Assembly (NCBI GenBank): GCA_001464815.1
Contig: LNDW01000020.1
Coordinates: forward strand, 248,001 to 312,000
From: Betaproteobacteria bacterium Ga0077527
Lineage (GTDB): Bacteria > Pseudomonadota > Gammaproteobacteria > Burkholderiales > SG8-41
Length of the DNA: 64,000 nt
Direction: 5' to 3'
In this document: one piece after another, positions 46,567-55,392 of the stretch
How positions within the stretch are numbered: the first letter of the stretch is position 1
Layout of the letters: every line of letters begins with the position of its first letter
Notes under the pieces: model-generated
What the model was told of the DNA's origin: nothing
Database searches by the model: none
What the model saw: the letters and a program-made list of their open reading frames with translations, nothing else
Program-made: the position numbers and the translations under genes

Positions 46567-46730
46567 AGCCACAGAGGGCACAGAGAATCTCGATGCCCCC
46601 TTGAGGGGTACACAGAGGAAAGCAAAATCAAGGCAAGTGCATGATGGAAAGCCGATTTCAAGGATTCTGGTTTTTCTCTGTGCTCTCTGTGCACCCCTCA
46701 AGGGGGTATCGAGAACCCCTGTGGCTGCCT
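46567..46730. repeat. CACAGAG-type inverted-repeat element, copy 1
   Basis: The left arm (about 46567-46617) begins AGCCACAGAGGGCACAGAGA and has an insert around ATGCCCCCTTGAGGGGT. The right arm (about 46676-46730) is its imperfect reverse complement: TCTCTGTGCTCTCTGTGC, then CCCTCAAGGGGG and CCTGTGGCT. The two can form a long hairpin. It lies between the LLM gene and the deacetylase-like gene; a related element is at 47731-47870. Confidence 0.7.
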
Positions 46731-46744
46731 TTGATTTTCCGCTT

Positions 46745-47698
46745 TTAATCCGAACCACGGATAAAGGCATCAAGCACGCCGCACCAGCCCAGCGCGAGGT
46801 TTTTCCGGTTATAACCGCCACCGCCAAACCCCATGATGCGCCCGCCGCACAACTCGTTGGCGATCACGCACAGCCGGCGCGCGGCGTGGGCATGCGCTCC
46901 GGGGGTGTACTGCAGATGCGCCAGCGGATCGCCGGCAATGCTGTCGGCACCGGCCTGGAGCAGGATGAAGTCGGGTTTGTGCCCGCGCAGATGCGCCTCG
47001 ACCCGCTCCCAGGCCGCCATGAATTCCTTGTCGCCGGAAGCCGGCTCCATCGGAATATTGAGCTTGAGCCCGGCGCCGGCACCCTTGCCGCACTCGGTGG
47101 CCGCACCGGTGCCGGGATACAGGTAACGCCCGTCCTCATGGATGTCGGCGTAAATGAAATCGGGATCGGACTCGTACGGGTAATACAGCCCGTCGCCGTG
47201 ATGCACGTCGATATCGACATAGGCCACCCGCTGCACACCGTACTGCGAACGCAGGGTGTCAATGACCACACCGCAGTCGTTGAACACACAAAAGCCCGCC
47301 GCACGCTCGCGCGCCGCATGATGCAAGCCGCCAATCGGCTGGAAGGTGCGCAGCACCTCGCCCGCCATGATGCGGTGCAGGCCGTCCAGCGCGGCGCCGA
47401 CCACATGGGCCGAAGCCTCGTAAACACCGGAGAAAGCCGGCGTGTCGCCATGGTCAATCAGGCCATAACCACGGTCGGAAAGCTGGTGCACGCGTTCGAC
47501 ATGCGCCTCGTCGTGAAAACGGCCAATCTCTTCCGCACTTGCCGCACGCGAACCGCAGACCTCGGCGGACTTGTCGAGTTTCTGCCCGGTGGCCTCACGC
47601 CAGAACGCATCCTGGCGGTCGGGACCCCAGGGATGGCCATCGGGAAAACCGTAGCTGCCCAGGGCTTGGTCGACGTACAGCGCGACTTCATGCTTCAT
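46745..47698 (-). CDS. Histone deacetylase family protein (AcuC/class II-like)
   Basis: A 317-residue zinc-dependent deacetylase-fold enzyme. It has GLHHAARERAAGFCVFND (the charge-relay His pair region), VAYVDIDVHHGDGLYYPYES (Asp/His zinc ligands), LLQAGADSIAGDPLAH (second Asp ligand) and GFGGGGYN (the transition-state Tyr). Bacterial members act on acetylated lysines, polyamines or related amides; the substrate is unknown. The gene is bracketed by two CACAGAG inverted-repeat elements. Confidence 0.92.
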   Translation of the reverse strand: MKHEVALYVDQALGSYGFPDGHPWGPDRQDAFWREATGQKLDKSAEVCGSRAASAEEIGRFHDEAHVERVHQLSDRGYGLIDHGDTPAFSGVYEASAHVVGAALDGLHRIMAGEVLRTFQPIGGLHHAARERAAGFCVFNDCGVVIDTLRSQYGVQRVAYVDIDVHHGDGLYYPYESDPDFIYADIHEDGRYLYPGTGAATECGKGAGAGLKLNIPMEPASGDKEFMAAWERVEAHLRGHKPDFILLQAGADSIAGDPLAHLQYTPGAHAHAARRLCVIANELCGGRIMGFGGGGYNRKNLALGWCGVLDAFIRGSD

Positions 47699-47730
47699 GT
47701 GGACTCCTTGAACACTTCAAAAGCATTTTA

Positions 47731-47870
47731 GCCACAGAGGACACAGAGAGCACAGAGAAAAACCATCGAGGCTTTTGCAGTGTGGGTGCGATCAGCCACC
47801 ACCGAAACCCACTTTCGCTGAAGCCCGGACAAACATAGAAAGCTCTGTGCTCTCTGTGTCCTCTGTGGCT
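47731..47870. repeat. CACAGAG-type inverted-repeat element, copy 2
   Basis: Perfect 28-base arms at 47731-47758 and 47843-47870. The left starts AGCCACAGAGGACACAGAGA; CACAGAG recurs every 9 bases within it. The 84-base centre has no coding sign. Copy 1 is on the other side of the deacetylase-like gene, so the gene sits between them. Confidence 0.8.
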
Positions 47871-47894
47871 GCCTTTGACCTTGAGACCTTGCCT

Positions 47895-48998
47895 TTAAAA
47901 CAACCGCCCCTGCACCGCAGCCCCCGGCACCCGGAACAGCGCCGTGTTGCGGTGCATGCCCTCGCCGCGCCGCGCCTGGTTGAGCCCGGCCTTTTTGCAG
48001 GCGATGTCAAAACGCCGTCCGATCAGCTGCGACAGTTCACCTTCACCGCGCATGCGGCTGCCGAATTCAGGATCGTTGTCGCGGCCACCGCGAAGCTGGT
48101 GCACGCGGCTCATCACATGCGCCGCTTTCAGCGGGTAATGCCGCTCCAGCCAGTCGCGGAACAATTGCTTTACCTCATAGGGCAGGCGCATCAGTATCCA
48201 CGCCGCGCGCTGCGCGCCATGTCCCGCCGCTGCGGCAACAATCGCTTCAATCTCGTGGTCATTCAAAAAGGGCACCACCGGCGCCACCATCACCCCGGCG
48301 GGAATGCCGGCTTGAGACAAGGCACGCACCGCCTGCAGCCTTCTTGCCGGCGCGGTGCAGCGCGGCTCCATGCGTCGCGCGAGTTGGTGATCCAGCGTGG
48401 TCACCGAAACAAAAACCTCGGCCAGCCCCAGCTCCGCCATCGGCGCGAGGATGTCGATGTCGCGCTCAACCATCGCATTCTTGGTGACGATGCCCACCGG
48501 CTGGTTGAATTCCGCGCAGACCTCGAGAATGCCGCGGGTGATGCGCCGCTCACGCTCCGCCGGCTGGTAAGGATCGGTATTGGCGCCGAGCGCGATCAGT
48601 TCACAGCGATAACCCGGCCTGGACAGTTCCGCGCGCAGCAGGGCTGCCGCGTTGACCTTGGCGAAGATGCGGGTTTCAAAATCCACACCCGGCGACAGGT
48701 TGCGATAGGCGTGGCTGGGGCGCGCATAACAATAGATGCAACCGTGCTCGCAACCCTGGTAGGGATTGATCGACTGCGTGAAAGGAATGTCCGGCGAATC
48801 GTTGCGGCTGAGGATGGATTTGGCGTGTTCGTCGGTGACCACGGTCTTGAGCGCCGCCGGCTCCGCTTCCATCCCTGTCTGCCAGCCGTCGTCAAAAGCC
48901 TCGCGCTCCACCTGCTCGAAACGTCCCTCGGGGTTGACGCCCGCACCACGGCCCTTGTGCGCATCGGCATGTTTGCCCGACAGCGTGCGCAAGGCCAT
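47895..48998 (-). CDS. PA0069-family radical SAM protein
   Basis: A 367-residue radical SAM enzyme with the cluster motif CEHGCIYCYARP (C-x3-C-x2-C) near residue 85, preceded by NDSPDIPFTQSINPYQG. DFETRIFAKVNAAALLRAEL and IALGANTDPYQPAERERRIT are typical of the PA0069/SplB-like group. The reaction is unknown. It starts 1 base after the stop of the double hotdog gene, so the two are coupled. Confidence 0.92.
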   Translation of the reverse strand: MALRTLSGKHADAHKGRGAGVNPEGRFEQVEREAFDDGWQTGMEAEPAALKTVVTDEHAKSILSRNDSPDIPFTQSINPYQGCEHGCIYCYARPSHAYRNLSPGVDFETRIFAKVNAAALLRAELSRPGYRCELIALGANTDPYQPAERERRITRGILEVCAEFNQPVGIVTKNAMVERDIDILAPMAELGLAEVFVSVTTLDHQLARRMEPRCTAPARRLQAVRALSQAGIPAGVMVAPVVPFLNDHEIEAIVAAAAGHGAQRAAWILMRLPYEVKQLFRDWLERHYPLKAAHVMSRVHQLRGGRDNDPEFGSRMRGEGELSQLIGRRFDIACKKAGLNQARRGEGMHRNTALFRVPGAAVQGRLF

Positions 48999-48999
48999 G

Positions 49000-49989
49000 C
49001 TACTCGGACCGGTAAGCGTGCGTGGTCATCAGCTCGAACACCTTGCGCCGTTTGCCGTCGGTGCCCTTGCCGGTGACTTCGGTTTGCACCACCGCGACCA
49101 GCCGGCCGTGGTGCACCACCTTGGACCGCAGCTTCAGCGCGCGGCCTTCGCCGGGGCTGATGTACCAGGACGACAGTGCAGTGAGCTGCCAGTGGTCATT
49201 AAGTGCAGCGACCGCGTTCTCCGCGGCGAGACCGAGCAGGATGCCGCCCTGCACATGGCCGACACGGTTGCCGATATGCGGGCCGTTTTTTACTGCAGAG
49301 GACGCACCACCTGCGACGTGTTTTGCCTTTACACCCCAGAAATCCTGGATGAAGGCACCGCCATGTTCACGCACATGCTGCAGCGATACATCGGCTGCGG
49401 CGAGCACTTTTTTCTCATCGGGACGGAGCTTGCCGCCGGGAATTTCCGGCGTCGGATTTTCGCCGCGGCGGCGGTGCGGCACCGGATGCAGCTCCACACC
49501 CTTGGGGGGTTTCAGCACCATGAAGGTCGCCGCGCCATTACACACCAGCCCCGCATCATTGCGGATCGCCACCGTGCTCGCACCCTGTTTTCCGGCCGCA
49601 CCTTCGATGAAGCCATGCATCACGCCACGCGCATGCAGGCGGCCGGTGCCGGCGACACCGGTGAACTGCAGGTTCATCGTCACCGTCGCCAACCGCGTCT
49701 TCGGATCAAGGCCCGCACGCACCGCGCCGGCCATCGCGAGGTCGGCAAGAATCGCAAACCCGGAAAGACTCAGCTGGCCATCGGCCGCCATGCAGTGCGG
49801 CAGCACATCCACCGACAGCGCGGTGTGATCGGTGCTGACATGGTCGTACGACAGGTCGAGAAAATTGCCGGCGAAGTGATAACCGGGTTCGCGGTTCAAG
49901 GCGATGCCGCGCAGGATCTGGCGGCGGATGGCATCAAGGGTGGCGTCGTCAGTGGCGGGTGCAACAGCAGTCTTCAGGTGTGTATCCAT
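49000..49989 (-). CDS. Double hotdog-fold thioesterase-like protein (PaaI family)
   Basis: A 329-residue protein with two tandem hotdog domains. The first (~50-165) has LSLSGFAILADLAMAGAVRA then ATVTMNLQFTGVAGTGRLHA; the second (~215-325) has GNRVGHVQGGILLGLAAENA, HWQLTALSSWYISPGEGRAL and LVAVVQTEVTGKG. PaaI-type proteins hydrolyse acyl-CoA thioesters. A single protein with both halves is less common than the dimer-forming single domain. It is coupled to the downstream radical SAM gene. Confidence 0.88.
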   Translation of the reverse strand: MDTHLKTAVAPATDDATLDAIRRQILRGIALNREPGYHFAGNFLDLSYDHVSTDHTALSVDVLPHCMAADGQLSLSGFAILADLAMAGAVRAGLDPKTRLATVTMNLQFTGVAGTGRLHARGVMHGFIEGAAGKQGASTVAIRNDAGLVCNGAATFMVLKPPKGVELHPVPHRRRGENPTPEIPGGKLRPDEKKVLAAADVSLQHVREHGGAFIQDFWGVKAKHVAGGASSAVKNGPHIGNRVGHVQGGILLGLAAENAVAALNDHWQLTALSSWYISPGEGRALKLRSKVVHHGRLVAVVQTEVTGKGTDGKRRKVFELMTTHAYRSE

Positions 49990-50051
49990 ACAGCGATTGT
50001 AACAAGCACCCGGCGCCGGCCTGGTGTCAGGCTACAACCCGGGGAATTATC

Positions 50052-50080
50052 ATAAGTTATTGTTTTTAATAAATATATTT
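50052..50080 (+). repeat. AT-rich dispersed motif copy
   Basis: ATAAGTTATTGTTTTTAATA followed by AATATATTT. It matches ATAAGT-x-ATTGTTTTTA; the following TTGAT is ATAAA. It sits between the thioesterase ATG (49989) and the DUF2520 stop (50101), both minus-strand genes. Confidence 0.6.
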
Positions 50081-50100
50081 AAGGGCGGTCAATTCAAGCA

Positions 50101-50997
<897 letters not shown>

Positions 50998-51016
50998 GGT
51001 GGCACCGCTGCGCCTG

Positions 51017-51559
51017 CTACTTTTTCGAAGCGGGTTTCTCGGGAACGGGCTTTTCCGGCGGTGGCGCGACATCAGGCAGGGGCTTTTCCGTCCGACAGGC
51101 CTCGACACGCGGATTACGCTGGCAGAAATCCGGCGGCAACTGCTCACGCACCGCCGGCTTCGGCTTGGGTTCCTTCGCTTCACGCGCCTTGGCGTCCGCC
51201 ACCATCATCTGCCTGATTGTCCACTCGTCGGTGCAATCGGCATTACCCTGCTGTTTCCAGCAAGTGGCCGTAACACGTTCGCGCTGGCGGCGCTGCTCGT
51301 TCTCTTGCATCCTGGCAATCAGGGGATCGCCATGGACGAGGTATTTGGGCTGCACCGCGAGCGGCACGTCCTTTTTCGCGGGCGCCGGTCCCGAGGCCGG
51401 CGTGTTCGGCACGGGCTTGCCACCCTTGATGTTGCCGGCAGCGGGCTGATCGCTGTAAACCACCCGGCCCTTTTCATCGACACTCCTGGTGATCTGCGCG
51501 AATGCCGGAAGCGCAAGGGCGCAGGCCAGGACAGCCGGCAGGACATGGACTGGACGCAT
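51017..51559 (-). CDS. DUF4124 domain exported protein
   Basis: A 180-residue secreted protein: signal peptide (MRPVHVLPAVLACALALPAF), then the DUF4124 motif ITRSVDEKGRVVYSDQPAAG, and a Lys/Pro-rich C-terminal region with PPDFCQRNPRVEACR. Function is unknown; DUF4124 proteins are small periplasmic proteins common in Beta- and Gammaproteobacteria. The ATG at 51559 begins the signal peptide; 51613 is rejected. It is upstream of the DUF2520 gene. Confidence 0.85.
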   Translation of the reverse strand: MRPVHVLPAVLACALALPAFAQITRSVDEKGRVVYSDQPAAGNIKGGKPVPNTPASGPAPAKKDVPLAVQPKYLVHGDPLIARMQENEQRRQRERVTATCWKQQGNADCTDEWTIRQMMVADAKAREAKEPKPKPAVREQLPPDFCQRNPRVEACRTEKPLPDVAPPPEKPVPEKPASKK

Positions 51560-51669
51560 CACGTCAGCTCCATCAAGGTTGGTAATGACATTATTGAGTT
51601 TTTCCAAAAACATGACAGCCTCGCCAGCGGCATGTTTTTGTCATTATTCATGAAACCTTCAATAGTTTC

Positions 51670-52035
51670 TCACGCAGGCGGCGGGCCGTCACGGCCTGCA
51701 CTGAAGCGGGCGGCCAGGCGCGCCACGATCCACTGCGGCAGCGACAGCACGGTCATCGCGATCAGCGCCAGTGGCCACAGCGTGAGCGAGCTGCCGGTAA
51801 CTGCCATGGCCAGCGCCTGTCCGGAAGCCATCGCCAGCACCCAGCGCCACACCCGCTGCGGCGCCTGATAAGCCACCACAGCCATCACCACACACAGCAG
51901 CGGAATACCGGCAGTGAAATACAGCGGTGAATCCCAGGCTTCACGGCGACCTGAAATCTTGGCAATCAGCAGGCAGATCAGCAGACCAGCAAGCGCCGAC
52001 ACCCAGTACGGCCAGAGGCGTTTTTCAGGGTTCAT
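51670..52035 (-). CDS. Small membrane protein, unknown function (paired, second gene)
   Basis: A 121-residue protein with about four transmembrane helices (YWVSALAGLLICLLIAKISG; FTAGIPLLCVVMAVVAYQAP; VLAMASGQALAMAVTGSSLT; LALIAMTVLSLPQWIVARLA). The family is not recognised. The ATG at 52035 is preferred; a TTG at 52047 would add 4 residues. It overlaps the preceding small membrane gene by 11 bases, so the two are translationally coupled. Confidence 0.75.
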   Translation of the reverse strand: MNPEKRLWPYWVSALAGLLICLLIAKISGRREAWDSPLYFTAGIPLLCVVMAVVAYQAPQRVWRWVLAMASGQALAMAVTGSSLTLWPLALIAMTVLSLPQWIVARLAARFSAGRDGPPPA

Positions 52036-52426
52036 CGCGAGCGCCAATGTGCATCACGCGCGCGAGCAGGCTGCCCAGCAGCGCACCGGCCCCCGCCACC
52101 GCACCGCCGAGCAGCAGGGCCATGACCAGCTCAAAGGGCCAAAGGTTATGCGAGGACGGCACCCGCACCACGTCAAAGATCACGCGCAGCATCACCACCG
52201 CCGGCACCGCCGCCCCCAGTCGCAGCGTGACCGGCCACCAGCCCTTGCCGGACCACGCCCGCACCGCGAGTGCCAGCACGGCGAGCACCACCAGCCCCGG
52301 ACCGAGCAAGGCGTCGGGCAAATTGAGCTGGCGGTAGGGTATCCACCAGTAAGGCAGACCGATCAGCAGCAAGGCCAGCACAAACGCCGGCTGCCACCAG
52401 TATCGGCTGAGCAGGGCCGCAGGCAT
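52025..52426 (-). CDS. Small membrane protein, unknown function (paired, first gene)
   Basis: A 133-residue inner-membrane protein with three to four helices (WWQPAFVLALLLIGLPYWWI; LLGPGLVVLAVLALAVRAWS; WPFELVMALLLGGAVAGAGA). Unknown function. It lies 5 bases after the YbaY-like gene and overlaps the next small membrane gene, forming an envelope-protein set. Confidence 0.78.
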   Translation of the reverse strand: MPAALLSRYWWQPAFVLALLLIGLPYWWIPYRQLNLPDALLGPGLVVLAVLALAVRAWSGKGWWPVTLRLGAAVPAVVMLRVIFDVVRVPSSHNLWPFELVMALLLGGAVAGAGALLGSLLARVMHIGARDEP

Positions 52427-52431
52427 GCCGC

Positions 52432-52863
52432 TCAGCGCGCCGCGCCGCCGGCAGCCACCAGCACCAGGTCCACGCTGGACCCCGCGCCCCGGGTCAGCAC
52501 CGGATGGTGGGTGTCGCTGATGAAGCGCAGGCTGCCGTCGCCCAGTTCAATCCGCGCCTGCACCGCGTAAGTGAAGCGCGGATCGATGCGCCGTGGATCG
52601 TAGGTGATGGCATAGGCAAAAGGCACCTGCAGCCCCTGTGTGGCGATCACCTGCTCACCCAGCACCGTTGCCGGGGCATCCGCTTTCGACACGTCCACCA
52701 GGCGCACGATCACCCGCGCATCCGGCGGCAGCGCGATGCGCTCGCGGTAACTGACGCTGCCGGTCACCGTGGCGGCAGGCACTGCAGGCGCGGCGGCCTC
52801 GGGCGCGGTCGCAGCACAGCCGCCGCACATCAACAACAGCACCATCAGGTAACGCACCATCAT
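52432..52863 (-). CDS. YbaY-family lipoprotein
   Basis: A 143-residue lipoprotein with a signal (MMVRYLMVLLLMCGG then C) and a YbaY-like beta domain: ATVTGSVSYRERIALPPDAR, VIVRLVDVSKADAPATVLGE and PFAYAITYDPRRIDPRFTYA. Members are uncharacterised envelope proteins. The ATGATG at its start overlaps the TGA of the acetyltransferase gene, so the two are coupled. Confidence 0.85.
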   Translation of the reverse strand: MMVRYLMVLLLMCGGCAATAPEAAAPAVPAATVTGSVSYRERIALPPDARVIVRLVDVSKADAPATVLGEQVIATQGLQVPFAYAITYDPRRIDPRFTYAVQARIELGDGSLRFISDTHHPVLTRGAGSSVDLVLVAAGGAAR

Positions 52864-53306
52864 CAGAGCATCCTCCGCAAGGGCAGCATCGGTGATTCCA
52901 GAAACCCGTGGCGCGCATAAAAGCGCCGCGCCCCGGCATTGCCGCAGTCGGTGAGCAGCGTCACCCGCCTGCAGCCCGCGGCACGCGCCTCGACCAGCGC
53001 ATGTTCCAGCATCTTCGCGCCCAGTCCGGCGCCGCGGTGCGCCGGCGCCACCACCAGGTCCTCGAGCTGCGCCACACGCCCGCCCAGCGCGGTGGACACC
53101 GTGAACAGCAGGTTCATCATCGCCACGATCTCACCATCAATGCGACCGGCGAAGATCATGCCTGTCTGCGGGTCGCTGATGATCCGGCGCAGGCCCTCGG
53201 CCTGCGCGGCCGGATCGGGCGTGAACTCGGCCTCCTGTGTGAACAGTAGCGACAGCAGCGCGCCGAGGGCGGGGATGTCGGTGTTATTGGCGACACTGAT
53301 CTGCAT
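52863..53306 (-). CDS. GNAT-family N-acetyltransferase
   Basis: A 147-residue acetyltransferase with the GNAT acetyl-CoA site: LEDLVVAPAHRGAGLGAKML followed by EHALVEARAAGCRRVTL and a C-terminal ARRFYARHGF. It begins ISVANNTDIPALGALLSLLF. The substrate is unknown. The ATG at 53306 is preferred to 53375. It is divergent from phoD, so the Pho-box promoter lies just upstream. Confidence 0.88.
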   Translation of the reverse strand: MQISVANNTDIPALGALLSLLFTQEAEFTPDPAAQAEGLRRIISDPQTGMIFAGRIDGEIVAMMNLLFTVSTALGGRVAQLEDLVVAPAHRGAGLGAKMLEHALVEARAAGCRRVTLLTDCGNAGARRFYARHGFLESPMLPLRRML

Positions 53307-53378
53307 GGACACACATCCTGAGTGGCAACAGCGCCAGTCTCCCATGCCCCGGACACCGAGTCGATGGTGCCGCAATCC

Positions 53379-53412
53379 CGGTCATCGTGCGGTCATGCCG
53401 CTGCGTTATAGT
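53379..53412 (+). promoter_or_regulatory. Pho-box promoter of phoD with possible leaderless start
   Basis: Two CGGTCAT heptamers at 53379-53385 and 53390-53396 repeat with the 11-base period of a Pho box. Exactly 10 bases downstream is TATAGT (53407-53412), the same box and spacing as at E. coli phoA. Only 7 bases separate it from the phoD ATG at 53420 and no ribosome site is present, so transcription may begin at or near the ATG. The placement before a phosphatase supports PhoB control. Confidence 0.75.
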
Positions 53413-53419
53413 CACCGCC

Positions 53420-54973
53420 ATGAACACCACCCGCCGCAAATTCCTGCTCCACGGCACCGCGCTGTCCGCCGCGCTGCTGCTGCCCGCCACCCGCGTCATC
53501 GCGCAACCGCGCTTCACGCAGAACCCCTTCACGCTGGGTGTGGCTTCGGGTTACCCGCAGCCGGACAGCGTGGTGCTGTGGACGCGGCTGGCACCCGATC
53601 CGCTCAATGGCGGCGGAATGCCGGAGGCCGGCGTGCCGGTGCGCTGGGAGATCGCCGCAGATGAAGGTTTCCGCAAGCTCGCCGGCAGTGGTGAATTCAT
53701 CGCCGGGCCGCAGTTGGCGCACGCGGTGCATGTGCAGGCGCGCGGACTCGCGCCGGGACGGCCGTACTGGTACCGCTTCCGCGCAGGTGAGGCACAAAGC
53801 CCGGTCGGCCGCACGCGCACCGCACCGGCGGCTGATGACGCGCAGACGCGGCTGCGGCTGGCGGTGGCATCGTGCCAGCATTACGAGCACGGTTTTTTCG
53901 CCGCCTACCGCGACATGGCCGAGCAGGAGCTCGATCTTGTGCTGCATGTCGGCGACTACATCTACGAAAGTTCCTGGGGCAAGGGCAGGGTGCGTGATCA
54001 CAGCGGCAGTGAACCGTACACGCTGGCCGACTACCGCAACCGCTACGCGCAGTACCGGACCGATGCGCACTTGCAGGCCGCACATGCCACCTGCCCCTGG
54101 CTGGTGCTGTGGGATGACCACGAGGTCGACAACGATTACGCACGTGACCGCTCGCAGGATCTCGATCCGGTCGAAGCCTTTCTCGCGCGCCGCACCGCGG
54201 CTTATCAGGCCTATTTCGAACACATGCCGCTGCCGCCGCAGACCTGGGCCGGCGGCAACTCGATGCGCATTTACGGCACACATGCGCATGGCGCGCTGGC
54301 GCGGCTGCAGCTGCTCGACATGCGCCAGTACCGCGATTACCACGTCTGCCCGCGGCCCTCGCGCGGCGCCGGCGGCAATCAGGTCAATGTGCTGGAATGC
54401 CCGGAACGCGTGCAGCCGCAACGCTCGATGCTCGGAGCGGCACAGGAGCAGTGGCTGGATGGCGCGCTGGCCGCTTCGCCTGCGCGCTGGAACGTGATCG
54501 CGCAGACCACGCTGATGGCGCAGTCCGATCGTGGCAACGCGGAAAACCGTATCGTTTACACCGACGGCTGGGACGGTTACCCGGTGGCGCGCGAACGGCT
54601 GTTGCAATCCATCGCGGCACGCAAGCTCGCCAATCCGGTGGTGCTGGGCGGCGATGTACATTTCGCCGCGGCCTGCGATCTGCGGGTGAATTTTGATGAT
54701 GCAAAATCACCGGTGGTGGCGAGCGAATTCGTTTCGACCTCGATCAGCTCCTACGGCCCCAGCCGCGCGCGCAACGAGGCGCTGCTCGCAAAAAATCCGC
54801 ACATCCACTTTGCCAACGGCATGCGCCGCGGCTACACCCGGCATGAAGTGGGTGCCAAACGCTGGGAAGCCACATTCCGCGGCGTGCAGGATCCGGCGGA
54901 TGCCCAGTCCAGGGTCTACAGCCTCGCGCAATACGTCGTCGAGGATGGGCGCCCCGGCGTTGTGAAGTCATAA
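53420..54973 (+). CDS. phoD: PhoD-family alkaline phosphatase
   Basis: A 517-residue exported phosphodiesterase/monoesterase. It starts with a Tat signal (NTTRRKFLLHG) and has PhoD metal-site motifs: ELDLVLHVGDYIYESSWG, LVLWDDHEVDNDYARD and VVLGGDVHFAAACDL. It frees phosphate from organic esters outside the cytoplasm, with Ca/Fe at the active site. The ATG at 53420 gives the Tat signal; 53387 is rejected. A Pho-box promoter lies directly before it, and a copy of the AT-rich motif follows its stop. Confidence 0.94.
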   Translation: MNTTRRKFLLHGTALSAALLLPATRVIAQPRFTQNPFTLGVASGYPQPDSVVLWTRLAPDPLNGGGMPEAGVPVRWEIAADEGFRKLAGSGEFIAGPQLAHAVHVQARGLAPGRPYWYRFRAGEAQSPVGRTRTAPAADDAQTRLRLAVASCQHYEHGFFAAYRDMAEQELDLVLHVGDYIYESSWGKGRVRDHSGSEPYTLADYRNRYAQYRTDAHLQAAHATCPWLVLWDDHEVDNDYARDRSQDLDPVEAFLARRTAAYQAYFEHMPLPPQTWAGGNSMRIYGTHAHGALARLQLLDMRQYRDYHVCPRPSRGAGGNQVNVLECPERVQPQRSMLGAAQEQWLDGALAASPARWNVIAQTTLMAQSDRGNAENRIVYTDGWDGYPVARERLLQSIAARKLANPVVLGGDVHFAAACDLRVNFDDAKSPVVASEFVSTSISSYGPSRARNEALLAKNPHIHFANGMRRGYTRHEVGAKRWEATFRGVQDPADAQSRVYSLAQYVVEDGRPGVVKS

Positions 54974-54985
54974 GCCGTAGCTTTA

Positions 54986-55014
54986 ATAAGGAATTGTTTT
55001 AATTGATATTTTTA
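54986..55014 (+). repeat. AT-rich dispersed motif copy between convergent genes
   Basis: ATAAGGA followed by the core ATTGTTTTAATTGAT (54993-55007) and ATTTTTA. It begins 12 bases after the phoD stop and its end is the TAA stop of the convergent Hsp15-like gene, the same layout as the copy at 16842-16870. Confidence 0.65.
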
Positions 55015-55383
55015 TCCACGGCGCAGGCGGTCAATCGCCCGCCGCTCCTGCTTGGTCGGCCGGCCCGCACGCCCCCGCGCCGGCTCGGTGGACAGGCGGC
55101 GCAAGGCTGCCGCCTCTTCACGCCGTGCGCGGCTCGCTTCGTCTTCGCTATATAAAGTACGCGCCACCGGCGCCGGCCCGCGCTGTTCGGAAAGCTGCTC
55201 GACCCGCAGCGTCCACGCCGTTTCGCCGATCTGCAGCGTCAGTTCGTCACCGACGCGCAGGTCCTTCGCCGGCTTCGCGCGCTCGCCGTTGACTCTGACC
55301 TTGCCGCCCGCCACCGCCTGCTGCGCGACGGAGCGCGTCTTGAAAAAGCGCGCCGCCCACAGCCATTTATCAAGCCGCGCCAT
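55012..55383 (-). CDS. hslR: S4-domain RNA-binding heat shock protein (Hsp15/HslR)
   Basis: A 123-residue S4 RNA-binding protein: ARLDKWLWAARFFKTRSVAQ then QAVAGGKVRVNGERAKPAKD and LRVGDELTLQIG, with a basic C-terminus (GRAGRPTKQERRAIDRLRRG). Hsp15 frees stalled 50S subunits with peptidyl-tRNA. It is 9 bases from the DUF4870-like gene, its likely cotranscribed partner. Its stop lies in an AT-rich motif. Confidence 0.93.
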   Translation of the reverse strand: MARLDKWLWAARFFKTRSVAQQAVAGGKVRVNGERAKPAKDLRVGDELTLQIGETAWTLRVEQLSEQRGPAPVARTLYSEDEASRARREEAAALRRLSTEPARGRAGRPTKQERRAIDRLRRG

Positions 55384-55392
55384 GCGGCCCGG

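Noticed and set aside
46394..47731. A 445-codon plus-strand frame across the LLM/deacetylase junction
   Set aside because: It runs antisense to a clear deacetylase gene and through the inverted-repeat element; no domain can be recognised.
53393..54661. A 422-codon open frame antisense to phoD
   Set aside because: Composition artefact of a GC-rich gene; the PhoD protein has all expected motifs and a promoter.
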